A DNA stretch of 47,906 nt, taken from Alphaproteobacteria bacterium. GTDB lineage: Bacteria; Pseudomonadota; Alphaproteobacteria; Sphingomonadales; Kordiimonadaceae. How positions within the stretch are numbered: the stretch's first letter is position 1; the number at the start of each line of letters is the position of its first letter. The stretch lies in the NCBI GenBank assembly GCA_021774695.1, contig JAJFIU010000010.1, positions 1 through 47,906 of the forward strand, read 5' to 3'. Made by a program: the position numbers and the translations under genes. Under the pieces are notes generated by a model, which saw only the letters and a list, made by a program, of their open reading frames with translations, made no database searches and had not been told where the DNA came from. This document shows positions 17,954 to 27,377 of this stretch, piece by piece.

Positions 17954-18565
17954 ATGGACCAGATCAAAACAATTAAAGACCTAGAAAATCTGTACGAGCC
18001 AGCGGTTCCCAACGCGATAAAAAAGGAAAGCACATTCCTGACGCCAGAATATAAAAAATGGGTCAAGAAGGCGTCATTTTTTGCTATCGCGAGCATTGGC
18101 CCGGACGGTTTGGATTGCTCGCCGCGCGGCGACCCTGCGGGCGGACTGTTAACTGTATTAAATGATAAGAAATTGTTGATACCGGACCGGCGCGGCAATA
18201 ATCGTCTTGATACTTTGAAAAACATTGTTTTCGATCCGCGCATATCTCTGTTGTTTTTGATCCCTGGAATCAACGAAACACTGCGTATCAAAGGCCGGGC
18301 AATAATATCGATTAACTCGGACCTGATTAACTTATTTGATAGAGAAGGCAAGACGCCGAAAAGTGTAATTAGCGTGGATATAGATTCTGTCTATTTTCAG
18401 TGCGCGCGGGCCTTGAAACGAGCCGGTCTTTGGGAGCTGGATAGTCATGTCCTAAAGCAAGATGTACCTACCGCTGGCCAGATGGCCCAGTCAGCAACCC
18501 CGGGGTTTGATGGTCAAACTTATGACGAAGAGTTGCAGGCAAGGCAAAAAAAAACGCTTTATTGA
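17954..18565 (+). CDS. PPOX-class FMN-dependent flavoprotein (MSMEG_1061-like)
   Basis: Member of the pyridoxamine 5'-phosphate oxidase-like split-barrel proteins, which bind FMN or a related flavin. Characteristic are FFAIASIGPDGLDCSPRGDP, LLIPDRRGNNRLDTLKNI and PGINETLRIKGRA. The substrate is unknown; it is not the vitamin B6 enzyme PdxH, whose motifs differ. GGGAGA precedes the ATG. In relatives secB often follows dnaQ here; this gene and the lepB pair take that place. Confidence 0.85.
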   Translation: MDQIKTIKDLENLYEPAVPNAIKKESTFLTPEYKKWVKKASFFAIASIGPDGLDCSPRGDPAGGLLTVLNDKKLLIPDRRGNNRLDTLKNIVFDPRISLLFLIPGINETLRIKGRAIISINSDLINLFDREGKTPKSVISVDIDSVYFQCARALKRAGLWELDSHVLKQDVPTAGQMAQSATPGFDGQTYDEELQARQKKTLY

Positions 18566-18581
18566 CGCGAGTTCACCTCAT

Positions 18582-19337
18582 TTACTCAACACTGTTAAAA
18601 AACCGGCCCAGCGGAACACCGGTAGGGCAGAAAATATCCTTGCCCTGATCACAATCATACAAGCTGAAGGTGGTGATATCTGCCCGACCGACAAAATAGG
18701 TTTCAGGCACATAGCCAAAACCGTTCAATGCTCGGCTGTCCAATGAATTATCTCTATTGTCACCCATCATAAAATAATGATTAGAAGGGACAATGAAAGG
18801 GCCAGCATTATCATAGCGGCTATTGTCACTTTGCTCAAAAATACGGTGAGTAACGCCGTTTGGCAGAGTTTCGTTATATTCAACCACTTGGGATTTCACT
18901 CCCTGATAACTGGTATAATTGACGTTACGTAAAAAAGACCGTTCGACGATTTTGTCGTTTATATAGAGCCGCCCTTTTTGAACTTGAATCCGGTCTCCCG
19001 GCAAACCAATTACCCGTTTTACAATGTTCTCATTGTCTCGCGCGGGTATGGTAAAAACAGCAACATCACCGCGGCTGAGCGGAGAGTTGAATATGCGAGT
19101 TTCACTGATAAATTTAGGGCTGAATGGAACGGAATAACGATTATATCCATAAGCAAACTTTGACACAGCGATGCGGTCACCCACCTCTAGCGTAGGCTCC
19201 ATGCTGCTTGACGGTATATGGTAAAACGCCCAACCAGCAGAACTGAAAACCAGCCAAAAAGCAGCAAATATACTGAAGTCACGAATCCAGGAGGTGATTT
19301 CAACCAAGAGTTTCGTGTGATGTTTTTCACTGGTCAT
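18582..19337 (-). CDS. lepB: Signal peptidase I (copy A)
   Basis: Inner-membrane serine protease that removes signal peptides of secreted proteins. One N-terminal transmembrane segment is followed by SSSMEPTLEVGDRI with the catalytic serine, the lysine-containing IVKRVIGLPGDRI, and MGDNRDNSLDSR. The 251 aa appear complete and active. Unlike typical E. coli LepB it has only one clear N-terminal segment. It starts 8 bp after copy B ends and has no obvious ribosome site of its own, so it is probably translated with copy B. Confidence 0.93.
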   Translation of the reverse strand: MTSEKHHTKLLVEITSWIRDFSIFAAFWLVFSSAGWAFYHIPSSSMEPTLEVGDRIAVSKFAYGYNRYSVPFSPKFISETRIFNSPLSRGDVAVFTIPARDNENIVKRVIGLPGDRIQVQKGRLYINDKIVERSFLRNVNYTSYQGVKSQVVEYNETLPNGVTHRIFEQSDNSRYDNAGPFIVPSNHYFMMGDNRDNSLDSRALNGFGYVPETYFVGRADITTFSLYDCDQGKDIFCPTGVPLGRFFNSVE

Positions 19338-19345
19338 ATTATGTA

Positions 19346-20143
19346 CTATTCAATGCTGTTGAAAAACCGGCCTAGAGGGATGCCGATAGGGCAGAAAATA
19401 TCCTTGCCCTGATCACAGTCATATAAGCTGAAGGTGGTGATATCGGCCTGACCAACAAAATAGGCCTCGGGCACATATCCCATATCGTTGAGGTTGCGGC
19501 TATCTGATGAACCGTCGCGGTTATCGCCCATCATGAAATAGTGACCCGGCGGCACGACAAACGGGCCAACATTATCATAAAGGCCGCTGTCCGTACTTTC
19601 GTAAATTCGGTGCACCACGCCGCCCGGCAGGGTTTCATCATACTCTTTTACCCGGCGCTGGTTGCCACGGTAGCTGGTATATTTTACCTCACGCACCAGC
19701 GACCGCTCCACAAGGCCTTCGTTGATATAAAGGCGCCCTGCACGCATCTGTATGCGGTCACCCGGCAAGCCAATCACCCGCTTGATAAAGTCTTCATAGC
19801 CCTTTTTTGGCAGGGTAAACACAGCGACTTGGCCGCGCTCAGGCGCGTCTGCGAACAAGCGGTCTTCCGGGATGAAAGATGGGTCGAAATATACGCTGAA
19901 GCGGTTATAACCGTATGATAGTTTCGAGACGAATATTCGGTCACCAACCTCTAACGTGGGCTCCATGCTACCGGACGGAATATGAAAGCTGGTCCAGCCG
20001 AAGGTACTGAAAATAATATAGAAAACGAAAATAACGGCGATATCTTTAACTAAGGCCAAAGCTTCGTTACCGGATTTTTGGGGCGCGCTAACCGAGCCGC
20101 CTGCCCCGCCGGGTTTTTTGTCTTTAGTGTTTTCTGCTGTCAC
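19346..20143 (-). CDS. lepB: Signal peptidase I (copy B)
   Basis: Second complete signal peptidase I (265 aa) in tandem with copy A. A charged, Gly/Pro-rich 25-residue N-terminal tail precedes the membrane segment; catalytic motifs are SGSMEPTLEVGDRI, FIKRVIGLPGDRI and MGDNRDGSSDSR. It starts with GTG. Its C-terminal part (YDCDQGKDIFCP...GRFFNSIE) is almost identical to copy A also at the DNA level, whereas the N-terminal halves have diverged. Confidence 0.93.
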   Translation of the reverse strand: MTAENTKDKKPGGAGGSVSAPQKSGNEALALVKDIAVIFVFYIIFSTFGWTSFHIPSGSMEPTLEVGDRIFVSKLSYGYNRFSVYFDPSFIPEDRLFADAPERGQVAVFTLPKKGYEDFIKRVIGLPGDRIQMRAGRLYINEGLVERSLVREVKYTSYRGNQRRVKEYDETLPGGVVHRIYESTDSGLYDNVGPFVVPPGHYFMMGDNRDGSSDSRNLNDMGYVPEAYFVGQADITTFSLYDCDQGKDIFCPIGIPLGRFFNSIE

Positions 20144-20569
20144 AGGAAGGCCTTTGTTACCGCACCTTTTTTAAAGTGCACAGGTTATTTGTTTGAGCCT
20201 ATTATAGCTGGCCGAGTTCGTTTTTATATTGGTGCTATGTTCGCGCAGATTTTACCGCCGCGTCAACCGATTGCAATCATTGATTCCTATTCTACACAGT
20301 GTCTAGCATTTCAGAACATTGGCGTTGTTACAGTAAAGAATGGGTAAAAGAACAGCGTTTGCCAAGGCCCTAGTATAAAAACCGGAAAAATATAATTACC
20401 TCAAACCCTTGCGAAGCGCTTGCGCGATCCTTATATAGGCGCTGAAACTGGTGGGCTTCGGGATGTGTTCGGGCCTGCCTTACAATTGTAAAATCAACAC
20501 CCAAGAGGTTGCTTCCGGGTGCCAAAAGCGGGCCCAAGCAATCGGTTGTTAAAGGGATGAGGTAAAAAA
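20144..20569. other. Intergenic region upstream of dnaK
   Basis: A 426-bp divergent gap between lepB copy B and dnaK. The only regulatory signal I can support is the RpoH-like promoter at 20408-20437; the dnaK ribosome site GAGG is at the right end. The rest shows nothing gene-like. Confidence 0.6.
20408..20437 (+). promoter_or_regulatory. Candidate RpoH (sigma-32) promoter of dnaK
   Basis: CTTG at 20408-20411, a 17-bp spacer, then CCTTATATA at 20429-20437. This fits the alphaproteobacterial heat-shock pattern CTTG-N16/17-CYTAT. It lies about 130 bp before dnaK, as expected for a heat-shock chaperone gene. Confidence 0.6.
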
Positions 20570-22507
20570 ATGGCTAAAGTAATTGGTATCGATCTGGGTA
20601 CTACAAATTCCTGTGTATCCATCATGGACGGGTCAAAACCCAAAGTAATTGAAAACTCAGAAGGCGCACGCACCACACCGTCAGTTGTTGGTTTCACCGA
20701 CGAGGGCGAACGGTTGGTTGGTATGGCGGCAAAACGCCAGGGCGTAACAAACCCCGGCGATACGTTGTTTGCAATCAAGCGCCTTATTGGTCGTACGTTT
20801 GACGACCCAACAACGCAAAAAGACATGAAAATGGTTCCCTACAACATCGTAAAAGCCGATGGCGGCGATGCGTGGGTTGAAGCCAAAGGTGAAAAATATT
20901 CACCAAGTCAGGTTTCAGCAATGATCCTGCAGAAAATGAAGGAAACTGCTGAAAGCTATCTGGGCGAAGATGTGGATCAGGCTGTGATTACTGTTCCTGC
21001 CTACTTTAATGATGCGCAGCGCCAAGCAACAAAAGATGCTGGCAAGATTGCAGGCCTTGAGGTTCTTCGGATCATCAACGAGCCAACAGCAGCAGCCCTT
21101 GCGTATGGTCTTGAGAAAGAAGAAGGCCACACAATCGCAGTGTTTGACCTTGGCGGCGGCACATTTGATGTTTCCGTTCTTGAAATAGGTGACGGCGTAT
21201 TTGAGGTGAAATCCACAAACGGGGACACTTTCCTTGGCGGTGAAGACTTTGACATGCGTCTGGTTGATTATCTTGCTGACGAGTTCAAAAAAGAAAACAC
21301 CGTTGATTTGCGCGAAGATAAAATGGCGCTGCAGCGTTTGAAAGAAGCTGCCGAGAAAGCGAAAATCGAACTTTCGACTGCCCAGCAAACTGAAGTGAAC
21401 TTACCGTTTATCACCGCAGATGCTTCTGGTCCCAAGCACCTTCAAATCAAGCTAAGCCGCTCTAAACTGGAAAGTCTGGTTGAAGATCTGGTCAAGCGTA
21501 CCCTTGAGCCTTGTAAAAAAGCACTTAAAGACGCAGGCCTTACAGCCGGCGAGATCGACGACGTTGTTTTGGTTGGCGGTCAAACCCGCATGCCGAAAAT
21601 TCAGGAAATTGTTAAAGAGTTCTTCGGCCGCGACCCTCATAAGGGTGTGAACCCTGACGAAGTTGTTGCTATGGGCGCCGCTATTCAGGCAGGTGTTCTG
21701 CAGGGCGATGTTAAAGACGTTCTTCTGCTTGATGTAACGCCTTTGTCTCTTGGTATCGAAACGCTGGGCGGCGTGTTCACTCGTCTTATCGAGCGTAATA
21801 CTACGATCCCAACCAAGAAGTCGCAGGTTTTCTCTACCGCTGAAGATAATCAGGGCGCAGTGACAATCCGGGTTTTCCAGGGCGAGCGTGAAATGGCAGC
21901 AGATAATAAACTGCTGGGTCAATTTGACTTGGTTGGTATTCCTTCTGCACCGCGCGGCATACCGCAAATTGAAGTGACCTTCGATATTGACGCTAACGGT
22001 ATCGTTAATGTGTCTGCCAAAGACAAAGGCACAGGAAAAGAGCAACAGATCCGCATTCAGGCTTCTGGAGGATTGTCGGACGACGACATCGATCAGATGG
22101 TTAAGGACGCAGAAGCAAACGCCGACGCCGACAAAGCCCGTAAGGAATTGGTTGAAGCCAAGAACCAGGCAGAAGCACTGATCCATTCGTCAGAGAAAAA
22201 CCTCGAAGAGCATAAGGATAAAGTGAGCGACGAGGACAAAACGGCCATCGAAGCTGCTGTTACTGAGTTGAGGTCTGCACTTGAGGGCGAAGATGCTGAT
22301 ACGATCAAACAAAAAACCGAAGCGCTGGCTCAGGCGTCTATGAAGCTGGGCGAGCAGATCTACAAAGATAGTCAGGAAGCCCCAAGCGGGGACCCTGAGA
22401 CTGCTGCGGCAGACGCTGCAGCAAAAGCAGCCGAAGCTGGCGAAGAAGCTGATGATGATGTTGTTGATGTTGACTTTGAAGAAGTTGACGAAGATGACAA
22501 AAAATAA
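20570..22507 (+). CDS. dnaK: Chaperone DnaK (Hsp70)
   Basis: ATP-driven chaperone working with DnaJ and GrpE. N-terminal [11 protein letters not shown] phosphate loop, [27 protein letters not shown], and the linker [16 protein letters not shown] lead to the substrate-binding domain; the C-terminus ends in the acidic [17 protein letters not shown]. The 645 aa are normal. dnaJ follows after a hairpin-containing 115-bp gap. Confidence 0.98.
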   Translation: MAKVIGIDLGTTNSCVSIMDGSKPKVIENSEGARTTPSVVGFTDEGERLVGMAAKRQGVTNPGDTLFAIKRLIGRTFDDPTTQKDMKMVPYNIVKADGGDAWVEAKGEKYSPSQVSAMILQKMKETAESYLGEDVDQAVITVPAYFNDAQRQATKDAGKIAGLEVLRIINEPTAAALAYGLEKEEGHTIAVFDLGGGTFDVSVLEIGDGVFEVKSTNGDTFLGGEDFDMRLVDYLADEFKKENTVDLREDKMALQRLKEAAEKAKIELSTAQQTEVNLPFITADASGPKHLQIKLSRSKLESLVEDLVKRTLEPCKKALKDAGLTAGEIDDVVLVGGQTRMPKIQEIVKEFFGRDPHKGVNPDEVVAMGAAIQAGVLQGDVKDVLLLDVTPLSLGIETLGGVFTRLIERNTTIPTKKSQVFSTAEDNQGAVTIRVFQGEREMAADNKLLGQFDLVGIPSAPRGIPQIEVTFDIDANGIVNVSAKDKGTGKEQQIRIQASGGLSDDDIDQMVKDAEANADADKARKELVEAKNQAEALIHSSEKNLEEHKDKVSDEDKTAIEAAVTELRSALEGEDADTIKQKTEALAQASMKLGEQIYKDSQEAPSGDPETAAADAAAKAAEAGEEADDDVVDVDFEEVDEDDKK

Positions 22508-22534
22508 TCAGGTGATTTGACTGACTTAAAAAAT

Positions 22535-22567
22535 AATGCCGTCTCAACTTGTTGGGGCGGCATTTAA
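22535..22567 (+). terminator. Hairpin between dnaK and dnaJ
   Basis: AATGCCG / CGGCATT forms a perfect 7-bp outer stem, and CTCAAC / GTTGGG can extend it inward with one wobble. Only three T follow, so it may be a partial terminator or mRNA-stability element that lowers dnaJ relative to dnaK. Confidence 0.65.
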
Positions 22568-22622
22568 ACAGAAAGTCAGTTATTATTGTAATTCTCATCG
22601 CTAAAGCTTCGGGAAAAAACCA

Positions 22623-23759
22623 ATGTCAAAAAGAGACTATTATGAGCTTTTAGGTGTCGGAAAAGATACCGATGCCGGAACGCTTAAAAAAGCGTTTCGC
22701 AAAAAGGCGATGGAGTTTCACCCCGATAGAAACCCAGACAACCCGGAAGCCGAGAAGAAATTCAAGGAATTCGGTGAAGCCTATGATGTTCTGAAAAACC
22801 CGGAAAAACGAGCGGCATATGACCGTTACGGCCATGCAGCCTTTGAAGGTGGCTCGGGCGGCCCGGGCGGCGCTGGCGCAGGCGGTTTTGATTTTTCAGA
22901 CGTTTTTGAGGAATTTTTCGGCGATTTCATGGGCGGCGGTGGCCGCCGTGGTGGCCGCAGAGGCGGTCCTGCGCGTGGGTCTGACTTGCGCTTCAATATG
23001 GAAATTTCGCTTGAAGATGCTTTCAACGGTAAAACCGACCAAATAACTATTCCAACCGCGGTTTCTTGTGAACCTTGTAGTGGTTCTGGCGCTGAAGCTG
23101 GTTCCAGCCCCGAGGTTTGCGCCACATGCGGCGGCGCAGGTAAGGTTAGAGCTAGCCAAGGCTTTTTCATGGTCGAGCGCACATGCCCTAAATGCCAAGG
23201 CGCGGGCCAAACCATTTCAAGCCCCTGCAAAACCTGCCGAGGCGCCGGAAAGGTTCAAAAAGAAAAAACCCTACAGGTTAAAATCCCTAAAGGCGTTGAA
23301 GAGGGCACGCGTATCCGGTTGTCCGGTGAGGGCGAAGCGGGCGGGCGCGGTGCGCCGTCGGGTGATCTGTATATTTTTCTTTCCATCAAACCCCACGTTT
23401 TGTTCAAGCGCGATAGCGACATGCTGTTTTGCCGGGTACCAATCCCGATGACGACAGCAACATTGGGCGGCAACATTGAAGTGCCGACCATTGAAGGCAA
23501 ACGTGCGCGGATTAAAATACCTGCGGGCACACAGAGCGGCCGTCAATTCCGCCTGAAGGGCAAGGGTATGCCTGAGCTTAATGGTGGTTTTGTTGGTGAT
23601 ATGATCATTGAAACTATGGTTGAAACGCCGGTTAACCTGACCAAGCGTCAGCGCGAACTAATGGGTGAATTTGCCTCTGAGGGCGAGGATAGCGTATCGC
23701 CGCAGTCCGACGGCTTTTTCACCAAGGTTAAAGAGTTGTGGGAAGACCTGACCGATTAA
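22623..23759 (+). CDS. dnaJ: Chaperone DnaJ (Hsp40)
   Basis: Co-chaperone stimulating DnaK ATPase. J domain with the HPD motif (FHPDRNPD), a Gly/Phe-rich linker (residues 77-115), four CxxCxGxG zinc-binding repeats ([32 protein letters not shown]) and the C-terminal substrate domains. The 378 aa are full length. Residues 294-323 recur in a remnant 3.7 kb downstream. Its stop overlaps the stop of the convergent barrel gene. Confidence 0.98.
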   Translation: MSKRDYYELLGVGKDTDAGTLKKAFRKKAMEFHPDRNPDNPEAEKKFKEFGEAYDVLKNPEKRAAYDRYGHAAFEGGSGGPGGAGAGGFDFSDVFEEFFGDFMGGGGRRGGRRGGPARGSDLRFNMEISLEDAFNGKTDQITIPTAVSCEPCSGSGAEAGSSPEVCATCGGAGKVRASQGFFMVERTCPKCQGAGQTISSPCKTCRGAGKVQKEKTLQVKIPKGVEEGTRIRLSGEGEAGGRGAPSGDLYIFLSIKPHVLFKRDSDMLFCRVPIPMTTATLGGNIEVPTIEGKRARIKIPAGTQSGRQFRLKGKGMPELNGGFVGDMIIETMVETPVNLTKRQRELMGEFASEGEDSVSPQSDGFFTKVKELWEDLTD

Positions 23760-24481
23760 AAGCTGACAGCGAATACTATGTTATGGGATGCAACGTCAAA
23801 TTCGTTGTTGAACTTGCCGCCATCAAAATATCGATAAGACAATGAAGAGACAGTGTTTTTTGACAGGTTAATCCTCACGCCAGCACCAACCTGCCAAGCA
23901 AAACCAGTGTTGCTGTTTGTGCCGAACCCGGTGATGTTATTGATATCAAAACCAAAAACTTGTCCTTCTGACGAAATGGAACCCCGCACTTTTTTCACCG
24001 CAACTCCAATACCGCCGCCAATGAAAGGCCGGATTCCTGTTGTTCCCCGATCAAAAATATCGAACCAACTGTTTGCCATGAAGGATACGGTGGAAATCGC
24101 TCCGCTTCCCCTTGCGGGCAATACTTCTGCTGTACCCGCAACATCAACGCTTAGCGTGCCTGAAGCATCAAAGTTTATCTTGCGGTACGCAATCTCACCT
24201 TCGAAAATAAATCCACGGTCATTTTCGACACCAGCTGTGACGCCGAGTAAATACCCTGTTTTTTTGTCTGCCAAATAAGCGTTTGTTATTGTGGCTGAAA
24301 CACCGCCTAATGTAATTGGCGCGGTCTCAGAGATAGTTTCATTTTTCGCACTTGACCCCCCCGCAAATATACCAAATTTAAAATCACTTGCCACGGCAGT
24401 TTGCGCGCAAGTAACCATGCTCAGAGCAAAAACGAGCCTGCTCAGAGCAACGATTATTTTTCTATTTTGTAACATTTCCAT
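23756..24481 (-). CDS. Outer-membrane beta-barrel protein (OprF/OmpW-like fold)
   Basis: Secreted 241-aa protein with a signal peptide ending in AVAS and a pattern of alternating hydrophobic strands ([30 protein letters not shown]), ending in a terminal phenylalanine (NIVFAVSF), as outer-membrane barrels do. [16 protein letters not shown] and [11 protein letters not shown] are typical of the 8-strand porin-like barrel family. Function unknown. AGGAAA precedes the start. It is divergent from the sensor kinase gene and convergent with dnaJ (4-bp overlap). Confidence 0.75.
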   Translation of the reverse strand: MEMLQNRKIIVALSRLVFALSMVTCAQTAVASDFKFGIFAGGSSAKNETISETAPITLGGVSATITNAYLADKKTGYLLGVTAGVENDRGFIFEGEIAYRKINFDASGTLSVDVAGTAEVLPARGSGAISTVSFMANSWFDIFDRGTTGIRPFIGGGIGVAVKKVRGSISSEGQVFGFDINNITGFGTNSNTGFAWQVGAGVRINLSKNTVSSLSYRYFDGGKFNNEFDVASHNIVFAVSF

Positions 24482-24644
24482 TTTCCTGTCTGTACGGCAA
24501 AAAAGCCAAATTTAAAGTGGCTTTAGTTTTATTACTTCTAACTGGTGAAAACAGGGAATGCCGTGGAACGAACAGCTCATTTGCATATCCGAACAGCTCA
24601 AATCGCAATATGGTGCTTTGATTATCCCATGCTACAACAAGAAA

Positions 24645-26459
24645 ATGGAACGCACGTCAATTATCGAATTTCTAGCAGGAAGCCTATTGCTTTTTAGCTG
24701 TCTCTTGCCGCTATCCGCAGGGGCACAACAAGAAAACGTGCCACTAACCGCCGAACAAAACAACGCCGTGCTCAGCGAGCCTAGAGCTATACGCTGGGTT
24801 AAAGTTACCCAGATGTATGTAAGACAAGGCGATGATATACGCTGGGTCAGCACGCCCGTTGATAAAGGTCTTTGGCAGTTGGTAAATGCCAGCGAAATTA
24901 CACGTACACCGGGCATCAGCTGGGTGAAACAGACTTTCAATCTATTGCCAGAGAATCTGGAAATTCAGGCACCCATGGCGGTCTATTTATACGGAGAAGC
25001 ATCGGCCGAAGTATATTTGAACGGTGTTTTTGTCGGCCGCAAAGGTGTGCCGGGTGTGAACGCTGTAGCTGAGCAGGCTGGCAACATAGAGGCAAATTTC
25101 TATGTGCCCCCCGGGCTCCTGAAGCCAGAGAATAATCTTTTGGCGATACGGTTTTCATCCCACATACCGGGGCTTAAAAACTACAGGTTGGCACTGGAAC
25201 CGCGGATTGGTCCCTATCTTGACCCTCAGCGGCTTCGCATGAACACTTATTTACCAAGCATATTTTTGGTCAGCGCCATTGGTATCGCCGCGATTTTTTT
25301 TGGCGCGCGTTACGCACTGCGCCAAAATGAAAAAGCAGGCCTTTGGCTGGCCTTGATGTTTCTATTTTCGGTGTTGCAGCTCTCTGCGGAATTATATCAT
25401 GTGTTCTTTAATTTTGCCTACAAATGGCAACTGACACGTTTGGCGCTTGTGTTTGTCTTTGCTATCGGTTCGGGAGTATTTCTGAATTTGGCGATAATGG
25501 CGCACTTTGGCATTCGCGCGACCCTCCGCTGGGTGCCTGTAGCTTTGGCGCTCATTCTCTCTTTGCCGCTATTACAGGGTGCCAGCTTTAATCAGGCTAC
25601 TTTTTTCGTATCCGTTACCTATGTTTTGCTGGCTATATCGCTGGCAGGGTATCTGGTTTACCAGCGGCAAAAAAATGCACGTTGGTTGTTGGGTGGGCTT
25701 ATAGTTTTAAGCACTGCTTTTGCGGCCCCGGTAGGGCGGTTTCTTGATGGAACTTATTATTATGCGATGTCTTTGGGTGCGCTGGCCCTGTTCATTCTCA
25801 GCGCCACAAAACTGGAGACAACCCGCAAGCGGGCCGCCCAAGTGGAGGCACTGTCGAACCGTCTGGAACTGGAGCTTCTTAAAAAGCATCTACAGCCCCA
25901 TTTTATTATGAACACATTGATGGCATTGTCGGAATGGATTGTTGAAAGCCCGGCAACTGGCGTGAAGATGATACAGTCGCTCGCTGTCGAATTTCGCATA
26001 CTTTACGAAGTATCGGGCAAGTCACTGATCCCGCTCGCGCGCGAAATTAAGCTATGTCACACCCATTTGGACCTGATGAGCTATAGAAAAAAACAGCGCT
26101 TCCGGCTTGATGTCTCGATTGCGAACGAAGACGTTCAAATCCCGCCGGCACTGTTTCATACGCTCATTGAAAATGCTCTCTCGCATAATCGGTATCAGGC
26201 AGCAGAAATAGTTTTCACTTTGTCGCAGACCGAAGATAGCGCTCTGACCACTTATATTTTCAGTGCGCCTGTAGGCAAGTTAGTTCGCGGCAGCAAAGAA
26301 GCCAACTCGTCGGGCGGCGTCGGGCTGTCATATATTAAGGCGCGCCTTGAGGAGAGCTGGGGAGACCGCGCCACTTTTACGGATCGTCTGGCTTCGGGCC
26401 CAACACCGGCTGAGAATGTTTGGCGCAGCGTGATTGAAATTTCCAAGGGAAAATCCTGA
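24645..26459 (+). CDS. LytS-type sensor histidine kinase (7TM-like sensor)
   Basis: Membrane sensor kinase of the His_kinase (PF06580) type. An N-terminal signal segment precedes a periplasmic jelly-roll-like domain (residues about 30-200, with AEVYLNGVFVGRKG) resembling 7TMR-DISM or carbohydrate-binding folds. About seven hydrophobic helices follow, then a short coiled coil and the phosphoacceptor motif LKKHLQPHFIMNTLM (H419), the N box LIENALSHNRY and the G box GGVGLSYIKARL. I chose the ATG at 24645 since it leads straight into the signal peptide; an ATG at 24558 would add 29 residues. The LytTR regulator follows within 2 bp. The ligand is unknown. Confidence 0.86.
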   Translation: MERTSIIEFLAGSLLLFSCLLPLSAGAQQENVPLTAEQNNAVLSEPRAIRWVKVTQMYVRQGDDIRWVSTPVDKGLWQLVNASEITRTPGISWVKQTFNLLPENLEIQAPMAVYLYGEASAEVYLNGVFVGRKGVPGVNAVAEQAGNIEANFYVPPGLLKPENNLLAIRFSSHIPGLKNYRLALEPRIGPYLDPQRLRMNTYLPSIFLVSAIGIAAIFFGARYALRQNEKAGLWLALMFLFSVLQLSAELYHVFFNFAYKWQLTRLALVFVFAIGSGVFLNLAIMAHFGIRATLRWVPVALALILSLPLLQGASFNQATFFVSVTYVLLAISLAGYLVYQRQKNARWLLGGLIVLSTAFAAPVGRFLDGTYYYAMSLGALALFILSATKLETTRKRAAQVEALSNRLELELLKKHLQPHFIMNTLMALSEWIVESPATGVKMIQSLAVEFRILYEVSGKSLIPLAREIKLCHTHLDLMSYRKKQRFRLDVSIANEDVQIPPALFHTLIENALSHNRYQAAEIVFTLSQTEDSALTTYIFSAPVGKLVRGSKEANSSGGVGLSYIKARLEESWGDRATFTDRLASGPTPAENVWRSVIEISKGKS

Positions 26460-26460
26460 T

Positions 26461-27168
26461 ATGCGGGCTTTGATTATTGAAGACGAGATAATGGTAGCGC
26501 AGGCGCTCAAGCGCATGATCGCTAATATTGTGGGTGTGAAATTGACCAGCCTTGACCATGTGGAGTGCGTTGCTGACGGCGAGCTATTCTTGCAAGGAAA
26601 CGAAATTGATGTTGTTTTCCTTGATCTCAACCTCGGTGGTGAAAACGGATTTGATTTGTTAACAGAAATGGTAGCACAACCATTTCAAACCATCGTGGTT
26701 TCTGCCAATACAGATCAGGCTTTGCAGGCGTATGAACTGGGTGTTGTTGATTTCGTGCCTAAGCCGTTCCTTGAAGACCGGTTATCCGATGCTATCGCGC
26801 GGCTCGATACACACCACGCGCTTGCGCATGCGGGCTGTGGCAATGCCAAGTTTCTCGGCATCCGCCATAGGGGAAATACGCGTATCGTGGCGATTGATGA
26901 TGTGGTTCGCATTCAGGCTGCCGCCAAATACAGCGAGCTTTACCTTGCCTCCGGTTCGGTTTTCATGCACGAAAAAAACCTTGGTCAGCTGATGATGCTA
27001 TTACCCGAAAATTTTCAGCGCGTACACAAATCGCACGCCGTTGATTTGTTGCAAATACAGGATCTCGTTTGCCAGCCCGGCAGCAAATACGAGCTGGTTT
27101 TAATCTCGGCAGAAACTGTGCCAGTGGGTCGCAGTTTTGTTTCAGCCCTTCGTGCACGACTGGCGTAA
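26461..27168 (+). CDS. LytTR-family response regulator
   Basis: Partner of the kinase upstream. A receiver domain with phosphoacceptor D55 (VVFLDLNLGG) and the conserved KPF lysine near residue 103 is joined to a C-terminal LytTR DNA-binding domain (IDDVVRIQAAAKYSELYL ... FQRVHKSHAVDL). The ATG at 26461 directly follows the kinase stop (TGATATG) and gives 235 aa; the frame also extends 9 codons into the kinase gene. A likely target is the divergent barrel gene or the serine hydrolase downstream, but no binding site could be assigned. Confidence 0.9.
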   Translation: MRALIIEDEIMVAQALKRMIANIVGVKLTSLDHVECVADGELFLQGNEIDVVFLDLNLGGENGFDLLTEMVAQPFQTIVVSANTDQALQAYELGVVDFVPKPFLEDRLSDAIARLDTHHALAHAGCGNAKFLGIRHRGNTRIVAIDDVVRIQAAAKYSELYLASGSVFMHEKNLGQLMMLLPENFQRVHKSHAVDLLQIQDLVCQPGSKYELVLISAETVPVGRSFVSALRARLA

Positions 27169-27211
27169 AATGTCGCCAACCTACCCGCTTTATGTGATCC
27201 AGTGCGGCGGT

Positions 27212-27301
27212 CGCGCGCGGATTAAAATACAAGCAGGTACCCAGTCTGGCAGGCAACTTCTCCTGCGCGGGAAAGATATGCCAGAGCGGAACGGCGGCTT
27301 T
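27212..27301 (+). pseudogene. Remnant of a dnaJ 3' region
   Basis: The 30 codons read [15 protein letters not shown]...L-x-GK-x-MPE-x-NGGF, matching DnaJ residues 294-323 at 24 of 30 positions. The DNA contains a 16-bp identical run (GCGCGGATTAAAATAC) shared with dnaJ at 23505-23520. It lies in the gap between the LytTR gene and the serine hydrolase, in the same strand as dnaJ, without a J domain or zinc repeats. I read it as the relic of a duplicated or replaced dnaJ end. Confidence 0.75.
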
Positions 27302-27377
27302 TTAGTTGGTCGAGATTTTACCGAGCTTGACAAAAGTAATTGTGAAACAAATGCTGTTGGTCACAATAATAGGGGCA

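Noticed and set aside
21452..22186. 244-aa open frame antisense to dnaK
   Set aside because: It lies wholly within dnaK on the other strand, has no recognisable family and is explained by the codon bias of dnaK.
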